Positions 53,589-62,251 of a DNA stretch of 64,000 bases are shown here, in pieces. Under the pieces are notes generated by a model. The model worked only from the letters and a program-made list of their open reading frames with translations, searched no databases and was not told where the DNA came from. Location: positions 123,527 through 187,526 of the forward strand of contig DKIJ01000031.1 of assembly GCA_002454195.1 (NCBI GenBank), given 5' to 3'. The position numbers were made by a program, and so were the translations under genes. This DNA is from Flavobacterium sp. UBA6721 (lineage in GTDB: Bacteria; Bacteroidota; Bacteroidia; Flavobacteriales; Flavobacteriaceae). Every line of letters begins with the position of its first letter. Positions within the stretch are counted from its first letter, which is position 1.

Positions 53589-55070
53589 TTAATTAAAAAA
53601 ATCAGCGATTTTTCTATCATTAGACAATCGCGGAATTTTATTTTGTCCGCCTAATTTTCCGATGGATTTCATGTAGTCTTGAAAACCATTTTTAGGCACT
53701 TTGGTAATGACTACTTTTTGCAGAATGTTCCCCACAATCAAGTCATCATAATAAATATTTTGTTTGCGCATAGCGTTGTCTATCGCTTCCGCAAATGTGT
53801 TCATATCTACCGGTTCATGTTCGAACTCAATTAACCATTCGTGAAACGGTAATCCTTCAAGCGGATTAATTTGAGGAGCAACCGTAAACTCATTCACACG
53901 AACGTCTGTCCCTTCCATCGCTTCCTGCAAAGCACATTCTACTTCTTTACCAATAACATGTTCTCCAAAAGCCGAAATATAATGTTTGATTCTTCCCGAA
54001 ACAATTACGCGATAAGGCGCTAATGAAGTAAACTGTACCGTATCGCCAATATTATAACGCCACAATCCGGCATTAGTAGAAATAATCATCACGTAATTCA
54101 CGCCTAATGCTACTTCACCAATGGTATAGGATTTAGGATTTTCTGAAAAGAATTCTTCGGATTTTATAAATTCATAGAAAATACCTGAATTCAGCAATAA
54201 CAACATTCCTTTTGCTGCCTGGGAATCTTGATAAGCAAAAAAACCTTCTGAAGCAGGAAACAATTCGATACTATCCACTTTTCTTCCAATCAGGTTTTCA
54301 AACTTGGCTCTATACGGTTCATAATTCACGCCACCGTAAATAAACAAATTGAAATTTTTGAAAATTTCGCCTACCGGCTTCTGCCCTTTTTGTTGCAAAC
54401 GTTCAAAATACATTTGTACCCAAGAAGGAATTCCCGAAATCACGCTCATATTCTCATTGAAAGTTTCTTCAACAATGGCATCAATCTTCGTTTCCCAATC
54501 GTCAATGCAATTGGTTTCCCAAGATGGCATACGGTTTTTTTGCAAATATTTCGGAACAAAATGTGCTACAATTCCGGAAAGTCGTCCAAACTGAATGCCG
54601 TTTTTTTGTTCCAAAATGGGACTTCCCTGCAGGAAAATCATTTTTCCATTTACAAAATCGGCTTTGCCTGTTTCATGAATGTAGGATAAAATGGCATTTC
54701 GAGCCGCTTCAATATGATAGGGCATGGATTCCCTAGTTAGCGGAATGTATTTAGCTCCGGAAGTAGTTCCGGATGTTTTAGCAAAATACAAAGGTTTGCC
54801 TTTCCACAGCACATTTTCTTCGCCTTTTACTACCTTTTCTACATAGGGTTTTAAATCCTCATAATCCCGGATAGGAACTTGATTTGTAAAATCTTCAAAA
54901 GTTTTGATTTGTTCAAAATGATGGTCTTTTCCAAATTGGGTTACTTTCGCGTCTTTTATTAATTGTTCAAAAACGGCTTGTTGCGTGGCCACCGGATTTC
55001 TAGCCCAAGCTTGTGTTTTTTTGTGAATATGTTGCGCAAATAATTTTGCTGCTATTGATTTAATTGACAT
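53589..55070 (-). CDS. GH3 auxin-responsive-promoter family adenylating enzyme
   Basis: The 493 residues match the bacterial relatives of plant GH3 acyl-acid-amido synthetases, which adenylate a carboxylic acid and pass it to an amine or thiol. The AMP-binding motif is AKTSGTTSGAKYIPLT. Further segments are ELFPASEGFFAY, VNYVMIISTNAGLWRYNIGDTVQF and SGRIKHYISAFGEHV. The end (GGQNKIPRLSND) is also family-like. Substrate is unknown. It is 6 bp upstream of the DUF6909-like gene and a likely partner. Confidence 0.88.
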   Translation of the reverse strand: MSIKSIAAKLFAQHIHKKTQAWARNPVATQQAVFEQLIKDAKVTQFGKDHHFEQIKTFEDFTNQVPIRDYEDLKPYVEKVVKGEENVLWKGKPLYFAKTSGTTSGAKYIPLTRESMPYHIEAARNAILSYIHETGKADFVNGKMIFLQGSPILEQKNGIQFGRLSGIVAHFVPKYLQKNRMPSWETNCIDDWETKIDAIVEETFNENMSVISGIPSWVQMYFERLQQKGQKPVGEIFKNFNLFIYGGVNYEPYRAKFENLIGRKVDSIELFPASEGFFAYQDSQAAKGMLLLLNSGIFYEFIKSEEFFSENPKSYTIGEVALGVNYVMIISTNAGLWRYNIGDTVQFTSLAPYRVIVSGRIKHYISAFGEHVIGKEVECALQEAMEGTDVRVNEFTVAPQINPLEGLPFHEWLIEFEHEPVDMNTFAEAIDNAMRKQNIYYDDLIVGNILQKVVITKVPKNGFQDYMKSIGKLGGQNKIPRLSNDRKIADFFN

Positions 55071-55121
55071 TTTGATTGACTGATTAAAATGGTTGAAGAA
55101 AAAAATGGATTGAATTTAAAA

Positions 55122-55628
55122 CTATTTCTTCTTCTTCTTTGGTTCAGCAGACTCCTGTGCTTTTTTATTTTCTTTTTCTACTTCGGCCCTCAATACTAAC
55201 TCGGCTTCTGAAGGCGATAAATCTGTTTTTGGTATCGAATCTACTGCAACTGCTAAGATGGAATCTTTATTGAATTTAGCATAATCTAATTTACCCGTTA
55301 ATACTTTTTGTATGGATGAAATATAAGCTTGGTTTTTCTTTAAAATATTGGTTAGCGAATCTGATTTTAAGGCTAATTCCATGGCGTCTTTTTTCAATTT
55401 GGTAGAAGAATAACCCGGAATAAATTCGCGCAATGGTGTAAAAGCAATAATAAAAGTGGTTACTGCAATCAGGAAAATCGCTCCTAATGATGCCACCACA
55501 AAAACATTCATCAGGGTTAATTTTAAAGAAAAGGTTTCCTCAAAAGTATCTTCATTCAAAATAACCAAACGGTTTTTGGTGAACAGTTTTTTGTGTAATT
55601 TTTTTCTCTTTAGCCTTTTTTCGGACAT
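55122..55628 (-). CDS. Single-pass membrane protein of unknown function
   Basis: The 168 residues have a basic cytoplasmic N terminus (KRLKRKKLHKKLFTKNR), the segment RLVILNEDTFEETFSLKL, one transmembrane helix (MNVFVVASLGAIFLIAVTTFIIAF) and an extracytoplasmic coiled coil with LREFIPGYSSTKLKKDA. The ending is Lys-rich. The start and helix resemble the N-terminal part of flavobacterial membrane-bound M23 peptidases, but no peptidase domain is present, so it may be a peptidase-less paralogue. tatA is divergent to it. Confidence 0.55.
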   Translation of the reverse strand: MSEKRLKRKKLHKKLFTKNRLVILNEDTFEETFSLKLTLMNVFVVASLGAIFLIAVTTFIIAFTPLREFIPGYSSTKLKKDAMELALKSDSLTNILKKNQAYISSIQKVLTGKLDYAKFNKDSILAVAVDSIPKTDLSPSEAELVLRAEVEKENKKAQESAEPKKKKK

Positions 55629-55786
55629 ACTTTTTGCTTTTTCACAAATATACTAATTAAAGTCAATCCCTGTGCTTTGTAGGCATTAGCTTCTAGTTAT
55701 AAATGTTTGAAAAAAATTAAATATTTTTTAACGTCATATAAATTAAATAATTACTCTAAAATGAATTCATATTAATTTATTCTATT

Positions 55787-55794
55787 TACATTTG
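55787..55794 (+). promoter_or_regulatory. -7 element of tatA
   Basis: TACATTTG is an exact TAnnTTTG match 46 bp before the tatA start. No convincing -33 element was seen. Confidence 0.45.
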
Positions 55795-55840
55795 TAGCTA
55801 GTTTTTAATACAAATTTGCTTCGGCATAAATTATTCAATC

Positions 55841-56026
55841 ATGGGAAGATTTGGAGTTACAGAAATCCTTGTTATACTGGCAGTAGTTTTATTACTTTTT
55901 GGAGGTAAAAAAATTCCAGAATTAATGAAAGGTCTTGGTAGTGGAATTAAAGAATTCAAAAACGCTGCAAAAGACGATCAAAAACCAGCCGATAAAGCTG
56001 ATACTAAAGAAGAAGAAACTAAGTAA
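55841..56026 (+). CDS. tatA: Sec-independent translocase component TatA
   Basis: TatA forms the pore-like part of the twin-arginine pathway that exports folded proteins. The 61 residues have the family's N-terminal membrane helix [20 protein letters not shown], the FGGKK hinge, an amphipathic helix ([16 protein letters not shown]) and a charged tail. tatC is not in the window. It is monocistronic, closed by a 16-bp terminator stem. Confidence 0.95.
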   Translation: MGRFGVTEILVILAVVLLLFGGKKIPELMKGLGSGIKEFKNAAKDDQKPADKADTKEEETK

Positions 56027-56043
56027 AAAATTCTTTTTTTATC

Positions 56044-56087
56044 AAAAATCCAGATTCGAGAAGTTTAACTTTCGAATCTGGATTTTT
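56044..56087. terminator. Bidirectional terminator tatA/tex
   Basis: AAAAATCCAGATTCGA pairs perfectly over 16 bp with TCGAATCTGGATTTTT. Both strands end in A/T runs, serving the convergent tatA and tex genes. Confidence 0.9.
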
Positions 56088-56094
56088 TGTTTTT

Positions 56095-58218
56095 TTACAA
56101 AATCATTGTCAGTTGGATACGTTTTCGGTCTTCGTCAACTTCAGTGACTTTTACCTGAACCTGTTGGTGTAATTTCACTACTTCGTTTACATCGCTAACA
56201 AAACCGGACTTCAATTGTGAAATGTGAACCAATCCGCTTTCTTTTATTCCTAAATCCACAAAGCATCCAAAATTGGTAATGTTATTCACAATACCGGGTA
56301 AAACCATACCTATTTTCAAGTCTTTTATGGTTTTTACATTTGGGTCAAATTCAAAGATTTTAGCTGCTTTTCTAGGGTCTAATCCCGGTTTTTCCAACTC
56401 TTTGATGATATCCTTGATTCCTAATATTCCAATGGTTTCATTGGTGTAATTTTCGGCTTTTATTAAGGCTGTTTTTTCTTTATTGGCAATCAAATCATTT
56501 ACAGAAATTTTCAAATCTTTCGCCATTTTTTCCACAATTACATAGGCTTCCGGATGTACCGCCGAATTGTCTAATGGATTTTTTCCTTCCTTAATTCGAA
56601 TAAAAGCCGCTCCTTGTTGATAGGCTTTTTCACCTAAACGTGATACTTTTTTCAGTTGTTTTCTATCTTGGAAAGGTCCGTTTTCCGAACGGTATTGCAC
56701 AATATTTTCGGCCAACTTCTCTCCTATTCCACTCACATAACTCAATAAATGTTTACTCGCCGTATTAATGTTAATACCAACGGAATTCACGCAACGAATC
56801 ACCGTATTATCCAGTTCTTCTTTTAATTTACTTTGGTCCACATCATGCTGATACTGTCCTACGCCAATCGCTTTTGGGTCAATTTTTACCAATTCGGCCA
56901 AAGGATCACTCAAACGACGACCAATAGAAACCGAACCTCTTACTGTAACATCATAATTAGGAAATTCTTCTCGGGCAATTTTAGAAGCCGAATATACCGA
57001 AGCTCCTGCCTCCGAAACGACAAATACCTGAATTGGCTTATCAAAAGCTATTTTTTTTATGAAAAATTCGGTTTCTCGAGAAGCTGTACCGTTTCCAATT
57101 GAAATAGCATCAATGTTATATGCATTGACCATCGAACGGATTTTTTTCATCGCCATTGCCATTTCATTTTGTGGCGCATGAGGATAAATGGTTTCATTGT
57201 ATAATAAATCGCCTTTTTCGTCAAGACAAACCACTTTACAACCACTTCTAAATCCCGGATCAATAGCTAAAATGCGTTTTTCTCCCAAAGGTGGCGCTAA
57301 CAACAACTGACTTAAATTGGACGCAAAAACCTGAATCGAATTGGCATCAGCCTTAGCCTTAGCTTCTTGTAAAGTTTCATTAGAAATAGCAGGCTGTAAC
57401 AAACGTTTATAACTATCTTCAATTGCCAATTGTACATGAGGAGTCGTACTATTTTGGCCTTTTAAAACCAATTCGTCAATAATATCATAGACTTCATCAA
57501 TATCGGCCTCCACTTTGAACTTAATAAATCCTTCGTTTTCAGCACGTAACATCGCTAATAATCGATGAGAAGGTGCTTTTGAAATTGGTTCTGACCAATC
57601 AAAATATTGCGAAAATTTTTGGGCTCCCTCCTCTTCTTTTTTGGATTTTACCACTTTGGTTGTTATCGTTGCTTTACGTTGATACAATCGGCGTAATTGT
57701 TTACGAACAAAAATGTTTTCGTTAATCCATTCGGCAATAATATCTCGTGCTCCCTGCAAAGCTTCTTCTTCATTTTGCACATTTTCGTTTAAATATTTGG
57801 TTGCCAAAAAATCAACATCATCATTGTTTTGCGCCATGATGATTTTAGCCAAAGGTTCCAATCCGTTTTCACGAGCCACATCAGCTTTTGTTTTTTTCTT
57901 CTTTTTATAAGGCAGATAAAAATCTTCTAATTCTTGTAAATCAAAACTTTGCTCAATTTTTTTCTCTAATTCAGGCGTTAAGGCTTTTTGTTCCTCTATT
58001 GATTTTAATATGGCTTCTTTGCGTTTTACAATTACTTCGTACTCTTTTTGAAGTTTAGCAATTTGTTCAATCACCGTTTCATCCAGATTTCCGGTTTTAT
58101 CTTTTCGGTAACGGGAAATAAAAGGAATGGTACAGTCTTCTTCTAATAATTGAACCGTATTTTGAATGTTTATTGCTGCCGTAGCAACGCTTTTGGAAAT
58201 GAATTGTATATTGGTCAT
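56095..58218 (-). CDS. tex: Tex-like RNA-binding transcription accessory protein
   Basis: Tex is a conserved cytoplasmic nucleic-acid-binding protein that affects transcription. The 707 residues show the helical N-terminal Tex_N (CTIPFISRYRKDKTGNLDE), the YqgF-like RNase H fold (ILAIDPGFRSGCKVVCLDE), a helix-hairpin-helix block (TASKHLLSYVSGIGEKLA and NGPFQDRKQLKKVSRLGE) and a C-terminal S1 domain (GMVLPGIVNNITNFGCFVDLGIKESGLVHIS). Length is normal and the start is the first Met of the Tex_N domain. Confidence 0.95.
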   Translation of the reverse strand: MTNIQFISKSVATAAINIQNTVQLLEEDCTIPFISRYRKDKTGNLDETVIEQIAKLQKEYEVIVKRKEAILKSIEEQKALTPELEKKIEQSFDLQELEDFYLPYKKKKKTKADVARENGLEPLAKIIMAQNNDDVDFLATKYLNENVQNEEEALQGARDIIAEWINENIFVRKQLRRLYQRKATITTKVVKSKKEEEGAQKFSQYFDWSEPISKAPSHRLLAMLRAENEGFIKFKVEADIDEVYDIIDELVLKGQNSTTPHVQLAIEDSYKRLLQPAISNETLQEAKAKADANSIQVFASNLSQLLLAPPLGEKRILAIDPGFRSGCKVVCLDEKGDLLYNETIYPHAPQNEMAMAMKKIRSMVNAYNIDAISIGNGTASRETEFFIKKIAFDKPIQVFVVSEAGASVYSASKIAREEFPNYDVTVRGSVSIGRRLSDPLAELVKIDPKAIGVGQYQHDVDQSKLKEELDNTVIRCVNSVGININTASKHLLSYVSGIGEKLAENIVQYRSENGPFQDRKQLKKVSRLGEKAYQQGAAFIRIKEGKNPLDNSAVHPEAYVIVEKMAKDLKISVNDLIANKEKTALIKAENYTNETIGILGIKDIIKELEKPGLDPRKAAKIFEFDPNVKTIKDLKIGMVLPGIVNNITNFGCFVDLGIKESGLVHISQLKSGFVSDVNEVVKLHQQVQVKVTEVDEDRKRIQLTMIL

Positions 58219-58273
58219 TGTAAAATTTTTCGAATAGCTAAAATAACATCTTTGGAACTTATAAAAACTAAAA

Positions 58274-58537
58274 ATGCCTCTTTTATTCTATTATTTTTTG
58301 ATTGTCAATGTATTCGTTTTTTTCCAAACTGCTTATGATAAACGTCAGGCTATAAAAGGCGGAAGAAGAATTTCCGAGCGAAGTTTATTAACTTTTGTAT
58401 TCTTGGGAGCAACTATTGGCGCCAGTTTAGCTATGCTTATTTTTAGACATAAAACGGCTAAATTTAGCTATTTATGGAAGTTTTTTGGAATTTTGATTTT
58501 CCAATTGTTAATAATCTATTGGATATATCAAGCATAA
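58274..58537 (+). CDS. DUF1294 membrane protein
   Basis: The 87 residues match DUF1294: three hydrophobic helices (LLFYYFLIVNVFVFFQTAY, LLTFVFLGATIGASLAMLIF, LWKFFGILIFQLLIIYWIY) and the conserved D-K-R-A and RISERSLLT segment with RHKTAKFSY. No role is known for the family. It is divergent from tex (55 bp apart) and converges with rpiB. Confidence 0.85.
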   Translation: MPLLFYYFLIVNVFVFFQTAYDKRQAIKGGRRISERSLLTFVFLGATIGASLAMLIFRHKTAKFSYLWKFFGILIFQLLIIYWIYQA

Positions 58538-58539
58538 AA

Positions 58540-58566
58540 AAAGCCCGGTGAAATACCGAGCCTTAA
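58540..58566. terminator. Terminator between DUF1294 and rpiB genes
   Basis: AAGCCCGGT and ACCGAGCCTT form a mostly paired stem with a GAAAT loop. On the minus strand a T run follows, so it mainly serves rpiB. Confidence 0.65.
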
Positions 58567-58601
58567 CTATTTACCTTGGTGCGAAGCACAGCGAATTTTT
58601 T

Positions 58602-59033
58602 TTAAGAACAAGCAATTTTGTTTACTCTGTTTTGGTGTCTTCCACCTTCAAAAGCAGTTTCTAGGAAAGTTTCCACAATTTCAACCGCTTGTTGAATTGA
58701 TGTATAACGTGCCGGAATACTAACAATATTTGCATCGTTATGCAAACGTGTTAAATACGCAATTTCTTTTGTCCAGCATAAACCAGCTCTTACTCCGGCA
58801 TGTTTATTAACAGTCATTGCAATTCCGTTTCCGCTTCCACAAATTACAATTCCAAAATCAGCTTTTCCTTCTTCAACATCAGTAGCTACCGGATGTCCAA
58901 AATCTGGATAATCAACAGAATCTTCTGTATCCGTTCCATAATTAGTTACTTCGTAACCCTTAGCTTCTAGCCATTTAACAATTGCTTTTTTATATTCTGG
59001 TCCTGCGTGATCGTTTCCTATTGAAATTTTCAT
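58602..59033 (-). CDS. rpiB: Ribose 5-phosphate isomerase B
   Basis: RpiB interconverts ribulose 5-phosphate and ribose 5-phosphate in the pentose phosphate pathway. The 143 residues show the N-terminal IGNDHAGPEYK, the DYPDFGHPVA segment, and the catalytic Cys65 in VICGSGNGIAM. His and Arg residues for phosphate are in RLHNDANIVSIPARY and GGRHQNRV. It lies directly left of the origin-like region, pointing away from it. Confidence 0.95.
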   Translation of the reverse strand: MKISIGNDHAGPEYKKAIVKWLEAKGYEVTNYGTDTEDSVDYPDFGHPVATDVEEGKADFGIVICGSGNGIAMTVNKHAGVRAGLCWTKEIAYLTRLHNDANIVSIPARYTSIQQAVEIVETFLETAFEGGRHQNRVNKIACS

Positions 59034-59700
59034 TTTAGTATGTTTTAATTTTGTTGCAAATTTACCAAATCTATTTCTATTTTATTCTTTTTTAAAAAGC
59101 TAAAAAATACCACAAAAATTTTAGAAATATAAATAATACATTTTCAGATAGATATGAGGTTATCAATATTTTTAACAATTTATAAATTATTGAAAATCAA
59201 TAGATAATCCATAATTAATTTGTTAAAATTTTATATTGTTAATATTAAAACCTAAATCGTTGATTTTCAGTTAACTTTAATTTAACACGAATTGTTGATA
59301 ACTATGAATAGAAAATTAGAACTTTTTTTTGCTTGTATGAGAAAAATTTACAATCAAAAACAGCAATCAAAAATCCAAACAAAGTTTGTTGAATTTTTAG
59401 AATAGTTATCAATATTTAAAATAGAGGTTATCAACATTTTTTGATAACGAACTTATTTACATTTTTAAATAATTTTAGGTTATCAACGGTTGTTAATTAT
59501 AATTTAAAAAGTCTTAAAAATTAAAACATTAGACTAAAATAACCATGTTAATAACTCTTGATAACAAGCTAAAACTTGATTTAAAAACAATTTCTAAAAT
59601 AATTATTGCAACTATTAACACACTATAATAACAATAAATATTTTTTAAAATTTTAAAATTTCTTTTTTATAATATTAATATATGTTGACAACTTTGAAAA
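59034..59700. other. Candidate chromosomal replication origin (oriC)
   Basis: No gene is seen in these 667 bp; A and T make up most of it. DnaA-like boxes: TTATCAATA (59160-59168 and 59406-59414), TTATCAACA (59428-59436) and TTATCAACG (59480-59488) on the plus strand. TTATCAACA (59293-59301), TTATCAAAA (59439-59447) and TTATCAAGA (59556-59564) lie on the minus strand. A weaker TTGTCAACA is at 59683-59691 (minus). Three plus-strand boxes sit in the extended word AGGTTATCAA. The stretch from about 59590 to 59680 is almost pure AT (TTTTTTAAAATTTTAAAATT) and could be the unwinding element. Genes diverge from the region. Confidence 0.7.
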
Positions 59701-59940
59701 CTAAACAATTTTTAGATTGTTATCGTATTTCATTTCTTGTAGAATTGTTTTTACTGTTTCAGAATCGTTAGGGTGAATTTTAAGTTTGATTCCGCCCAGA
59801 GCAGTCGAGTAGAAGGGAGCAATGGCTGTCATGAATTCGTTTTCAAAATAATATTGTAAGCCTTCTTGATCTAAACGATGTTTCAAAATTTCGATTTCAT
59901 GGATGTAATTAAAAGTAGCGATGGTAATAAAAGTTTCCAT
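59701..59940 (-). CDS. DUF2007 domain protein
   Basis: The 79 residues match DUF2007 (putative signal-transducing protein), a small ferredoxin-like domain: FITIATFNYIHEIEILKHRLDQEGLQYYFENE, then a beta hairpin and HPNDSETVKTILQEM. It resembles the C-terminal part of PII-like sensors, but no ligand is known. The gene ends at the right border of the origin-like region and diverges from rnr. Confidence 0.8.
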   Translation of the reverse strand: METFITIATFNYIHEIEILKHRLDQEGLQYYFENEFMTAIAPFYSTALGGIKLKIHPNDSETVKTILQEMKYDNNLKIV

Positions 59941-60058
59941 ATCGAATTGATTTTATTGAAGAAACAACTCAAGTATACGTTATAATTTCTTTAAAACTGA
60001 TTCTTTTCTTTAGAACTGGCTAACTATTTCGTAATTTTCGACTTTTAAGAAAAGAAGT

Positions 60059-62251
60059 ATGGGAAAAAGAATAAGAAAGCCTGCTAAAAAAGAGAAAAGT
60101 TTCTCTGATAAAATTATAAAAATTTTGTCTAAAAGTGCTAATAAAGCCTTTAATTATAAACAAATAGCAGCCATTTTAGAGAAAGATGATACACAAAGTA
60201 GAAATCAAATTATAAAAGATTTAAAAATTCTTGCTGCCGAAAAGAAAATCATCGAGTCAGAACCTGGAAAATATTTAATTAAAGCTGTAAGTCAAGATTA
60301 TTACGAAGGAACTATAGATATGACGAGCCGTAAAACGGCTTATTTTATTTGTGAGGAATTTGAAGATGATATTTTTATCCCTACCAATAATTTGAATCAT
60401 GCTTTAGATAAAGATAAAGTCAAAGTGTATGTCTATAACCGAAGAAAAGGAAGACGTCCTGAAGGTGAAGTAGTTGAGATTATAGAAAGAGCTAAAACTG
60501 ATTTTGTAGGTGTTATTGATATTCAGAAAAACTTTGCTTTTGTTTCTACAGCTAATCCAAAAATGTATACCGATATTTTTATTCCAAAAGATAAAATAGA
60601 AGATGCACAAAACGGAGATGTGGTATTGGTTCATATCGAAGATTGGCCTAAAAGAGCTGATAGTCCGTTTGGAAAAGTGGTGAAAGTTTTAGGAAGACCA
60701 GGAGAACATGATACTGAAATCCATGCAATTCTGGCTGAATACGGTTTGCCTGCTGAATTTCCAATTGAGGTAGAAACTTATGCTCAAAAGATTGATACTT
60801 CAATCACAGAAGCTGAGATTGCTAAGCGTCGTGATATGCGTGATACGCTAACATTTACTATTGATCCAAAAGATGCCAAGGATTTTGATGATGCACTTTC
60901 GTTCAAAAAATTAGAAAATGGAAACTACGAAATTGGTATTCACATTGCTGATGTTTCGCATTATTTAGAAGAAGGAACTATTCTTGATGATGAAGCTTAT
61001 CAAAGAGCTACTTCGGTGTATTTAGTGGATAGAGTAGTGCCAATGTTACCTGAAGTTTTATCCAATTTTGCCTGTTCTTTGCGTCCGCAGGAAGAGAAAT
61101 ATACTTTTTCGGCAGTATTTGAAATTACCGAAAAATGCCAGGTTGTGAATCAATGGTTTGGTCGAACAGTAATTTATTCAGACCAACGTTTTTCATACGA
61201 AGAAGCACAATACATCATTGAAACCAAAAACGATGTAATTCCGGAAGAAATTTCATTAACGGGTACTCCGTATCAAGTTCCTGCCGAAATTGTCACAGCA
61301 ACGCTTAAATTAGATGAATTAGCTAAAATTCTTCGTAAAAAGAGAATGAATGATGGAGCGATTTCATTTGATAAGGTAGAAGTGAAATTTAATTTGGATG
61401 CCGAAGGAGAACCAGAAGGAGTTTATTTTAAAATTTCTAAAGATGCTAATCACTTAATTGAAGAATTCATGTTGTTAGCCAATAGGAGAGTAGCGGAATT
61501 CATTGGTAAACAAAAGAAAACTTTCGTTTACAGGATTCACGACGAACCTAACGAAGATAAATTAATAGCTATGCAAAATGTAATTGCAAAATTTGGTTAT
61601 AAAATTGATTTTAGAAATCCGGGTGATATTTCGAAATCATTGAATAAACTGATGGAAGATGTAAGTGGTAAAAAAGAACAAAATTTAATTGATACACTGG
61701 CTATTAGAAGTATGAGTAAAGCCAAATATTCTACGGATAATATTGGTCATTACGGTTTAGCTTTTGATTATTATTCGCATTTTACTTCGCCAATTCGTCG
61801 TTATCCTGACGTTATGGTGCATCGTTTGTTGCAGTATTATTTAGACGGTGGAAAATCGGCTGATGAAGAATTGTTTGAAACAAAATGTTTGCATTGTTCT
61901 ACGATGGAAGGTTTAGCTACAAATGCTGAAAGGGATTCTATCAAATACATGCAGGTAAAATACATGCAGGATCATCAGGATCAGGAGTTTTTAGGTGTTA
62001 TTTCTGGAGTTACCGAATGGGGAATTTACGTTGAAATTATCGAAAATAAATGTGAAGGAATGATTCGTATTAGAGATATAAAAGAAGATTATTACACCTT
62101 TGATGAAAAACAATATGCTCTAGTGGGTGCAACTTCTCATCAATTATTACAATTAGGAGACGAAATTTACGTTAAGGTTAAAAACGCCGATTTAGTTAAA
62201 AAACAATTGGATTTTAATTTTTTAAGAAGATCAGAAGAAACAGAAAATTAA
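60059..62251 (+). CDS. rnr: Ribonuclease R
   Basis: RNase R is the processive 3'-5' exoribonuclease that degrades structured RNA. The 730 residues have an N-terminal winged-helix segment (about 15-70, YKQIAAIL), cold-shock domains (about 75-230), the RNB catalytic domain with DPKDAKDFDDA at 269-279 carrying the metal-binding Asp residues, and a C-terminal S1 domain (GVISGVTEWGIYVEIIENKCEGMIRI). HFTSPIRRYPDVMVHRLL is the family signature. The stop overlaps the next start by 1 bp (TAATG). Confidence 0.96.
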   Translation: MGKRIRKPAKKEKSFSDKIIKILSKSANKAFNYKQIAAILEKDDTQSRNQIIKDLKILAAEKKIIESEPGKYLIKAVSQDYYEGTIDMTSRKTAYFICEEFEDDIFIPTNNLNHALDKDKVKVYVYNRRKGRRPEGEVVEIIERAKTDFVGVIDIQKNFAFVSTANPKMYTDIFIPKDKIEDAQNGDVVLVHIEDWPKRADSPFGKVVKVLGRPGEHDTEIHAILAEYGLPAEFPIEVETYAQKIDTSITEAEIAKRRDMRDTLTFTIDPKDAKDFDDALSFKKLENGNYEIGIHIADVSHYLEEGTILDDEAYQRATSVYLVDRVVPMLPEVLSNFACSLRPQEEKYTFSAVFEITEKCQVVNQWFGRTVIYSDQRFSYEEAQYIIETKNDVIPEEISLTGTPYQVPAEIVTATLKLDELAKILRKKRMNDGAISFDKVEVKFNLDAEGEPEGVYFKISKDANHLIEEFMLLANRRVAEFIGKQKKTFVYRIHDEPNEDKLIAMQNVIAKFGYKIDFRNPGDISKSLNKLMEDVSGKKEQNLIDTLAIRSMSKAKYSTDNIGHYGLAFDYYSHFTSPIRRYPDVMVHRLLQYYLDGGKSADEELFETKCLHCSTMEGLATNAERDSIKYMQVKYMQDHQDQEFLGVISGVTEWGIYVEIIENKCEGMIRIRDIKEDYYTFDEKQYALVGATSHQLLQLGDEIYVKVKNADLVKKQLDFNFLRRSEETEN

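Noticed and set aside
59034..59700. CRISPR leader or short-repeat array in the AT-rich region
   Set aside because: The TTATCAA words are irregularly spaced, in both orientations, without spacers of equal length.
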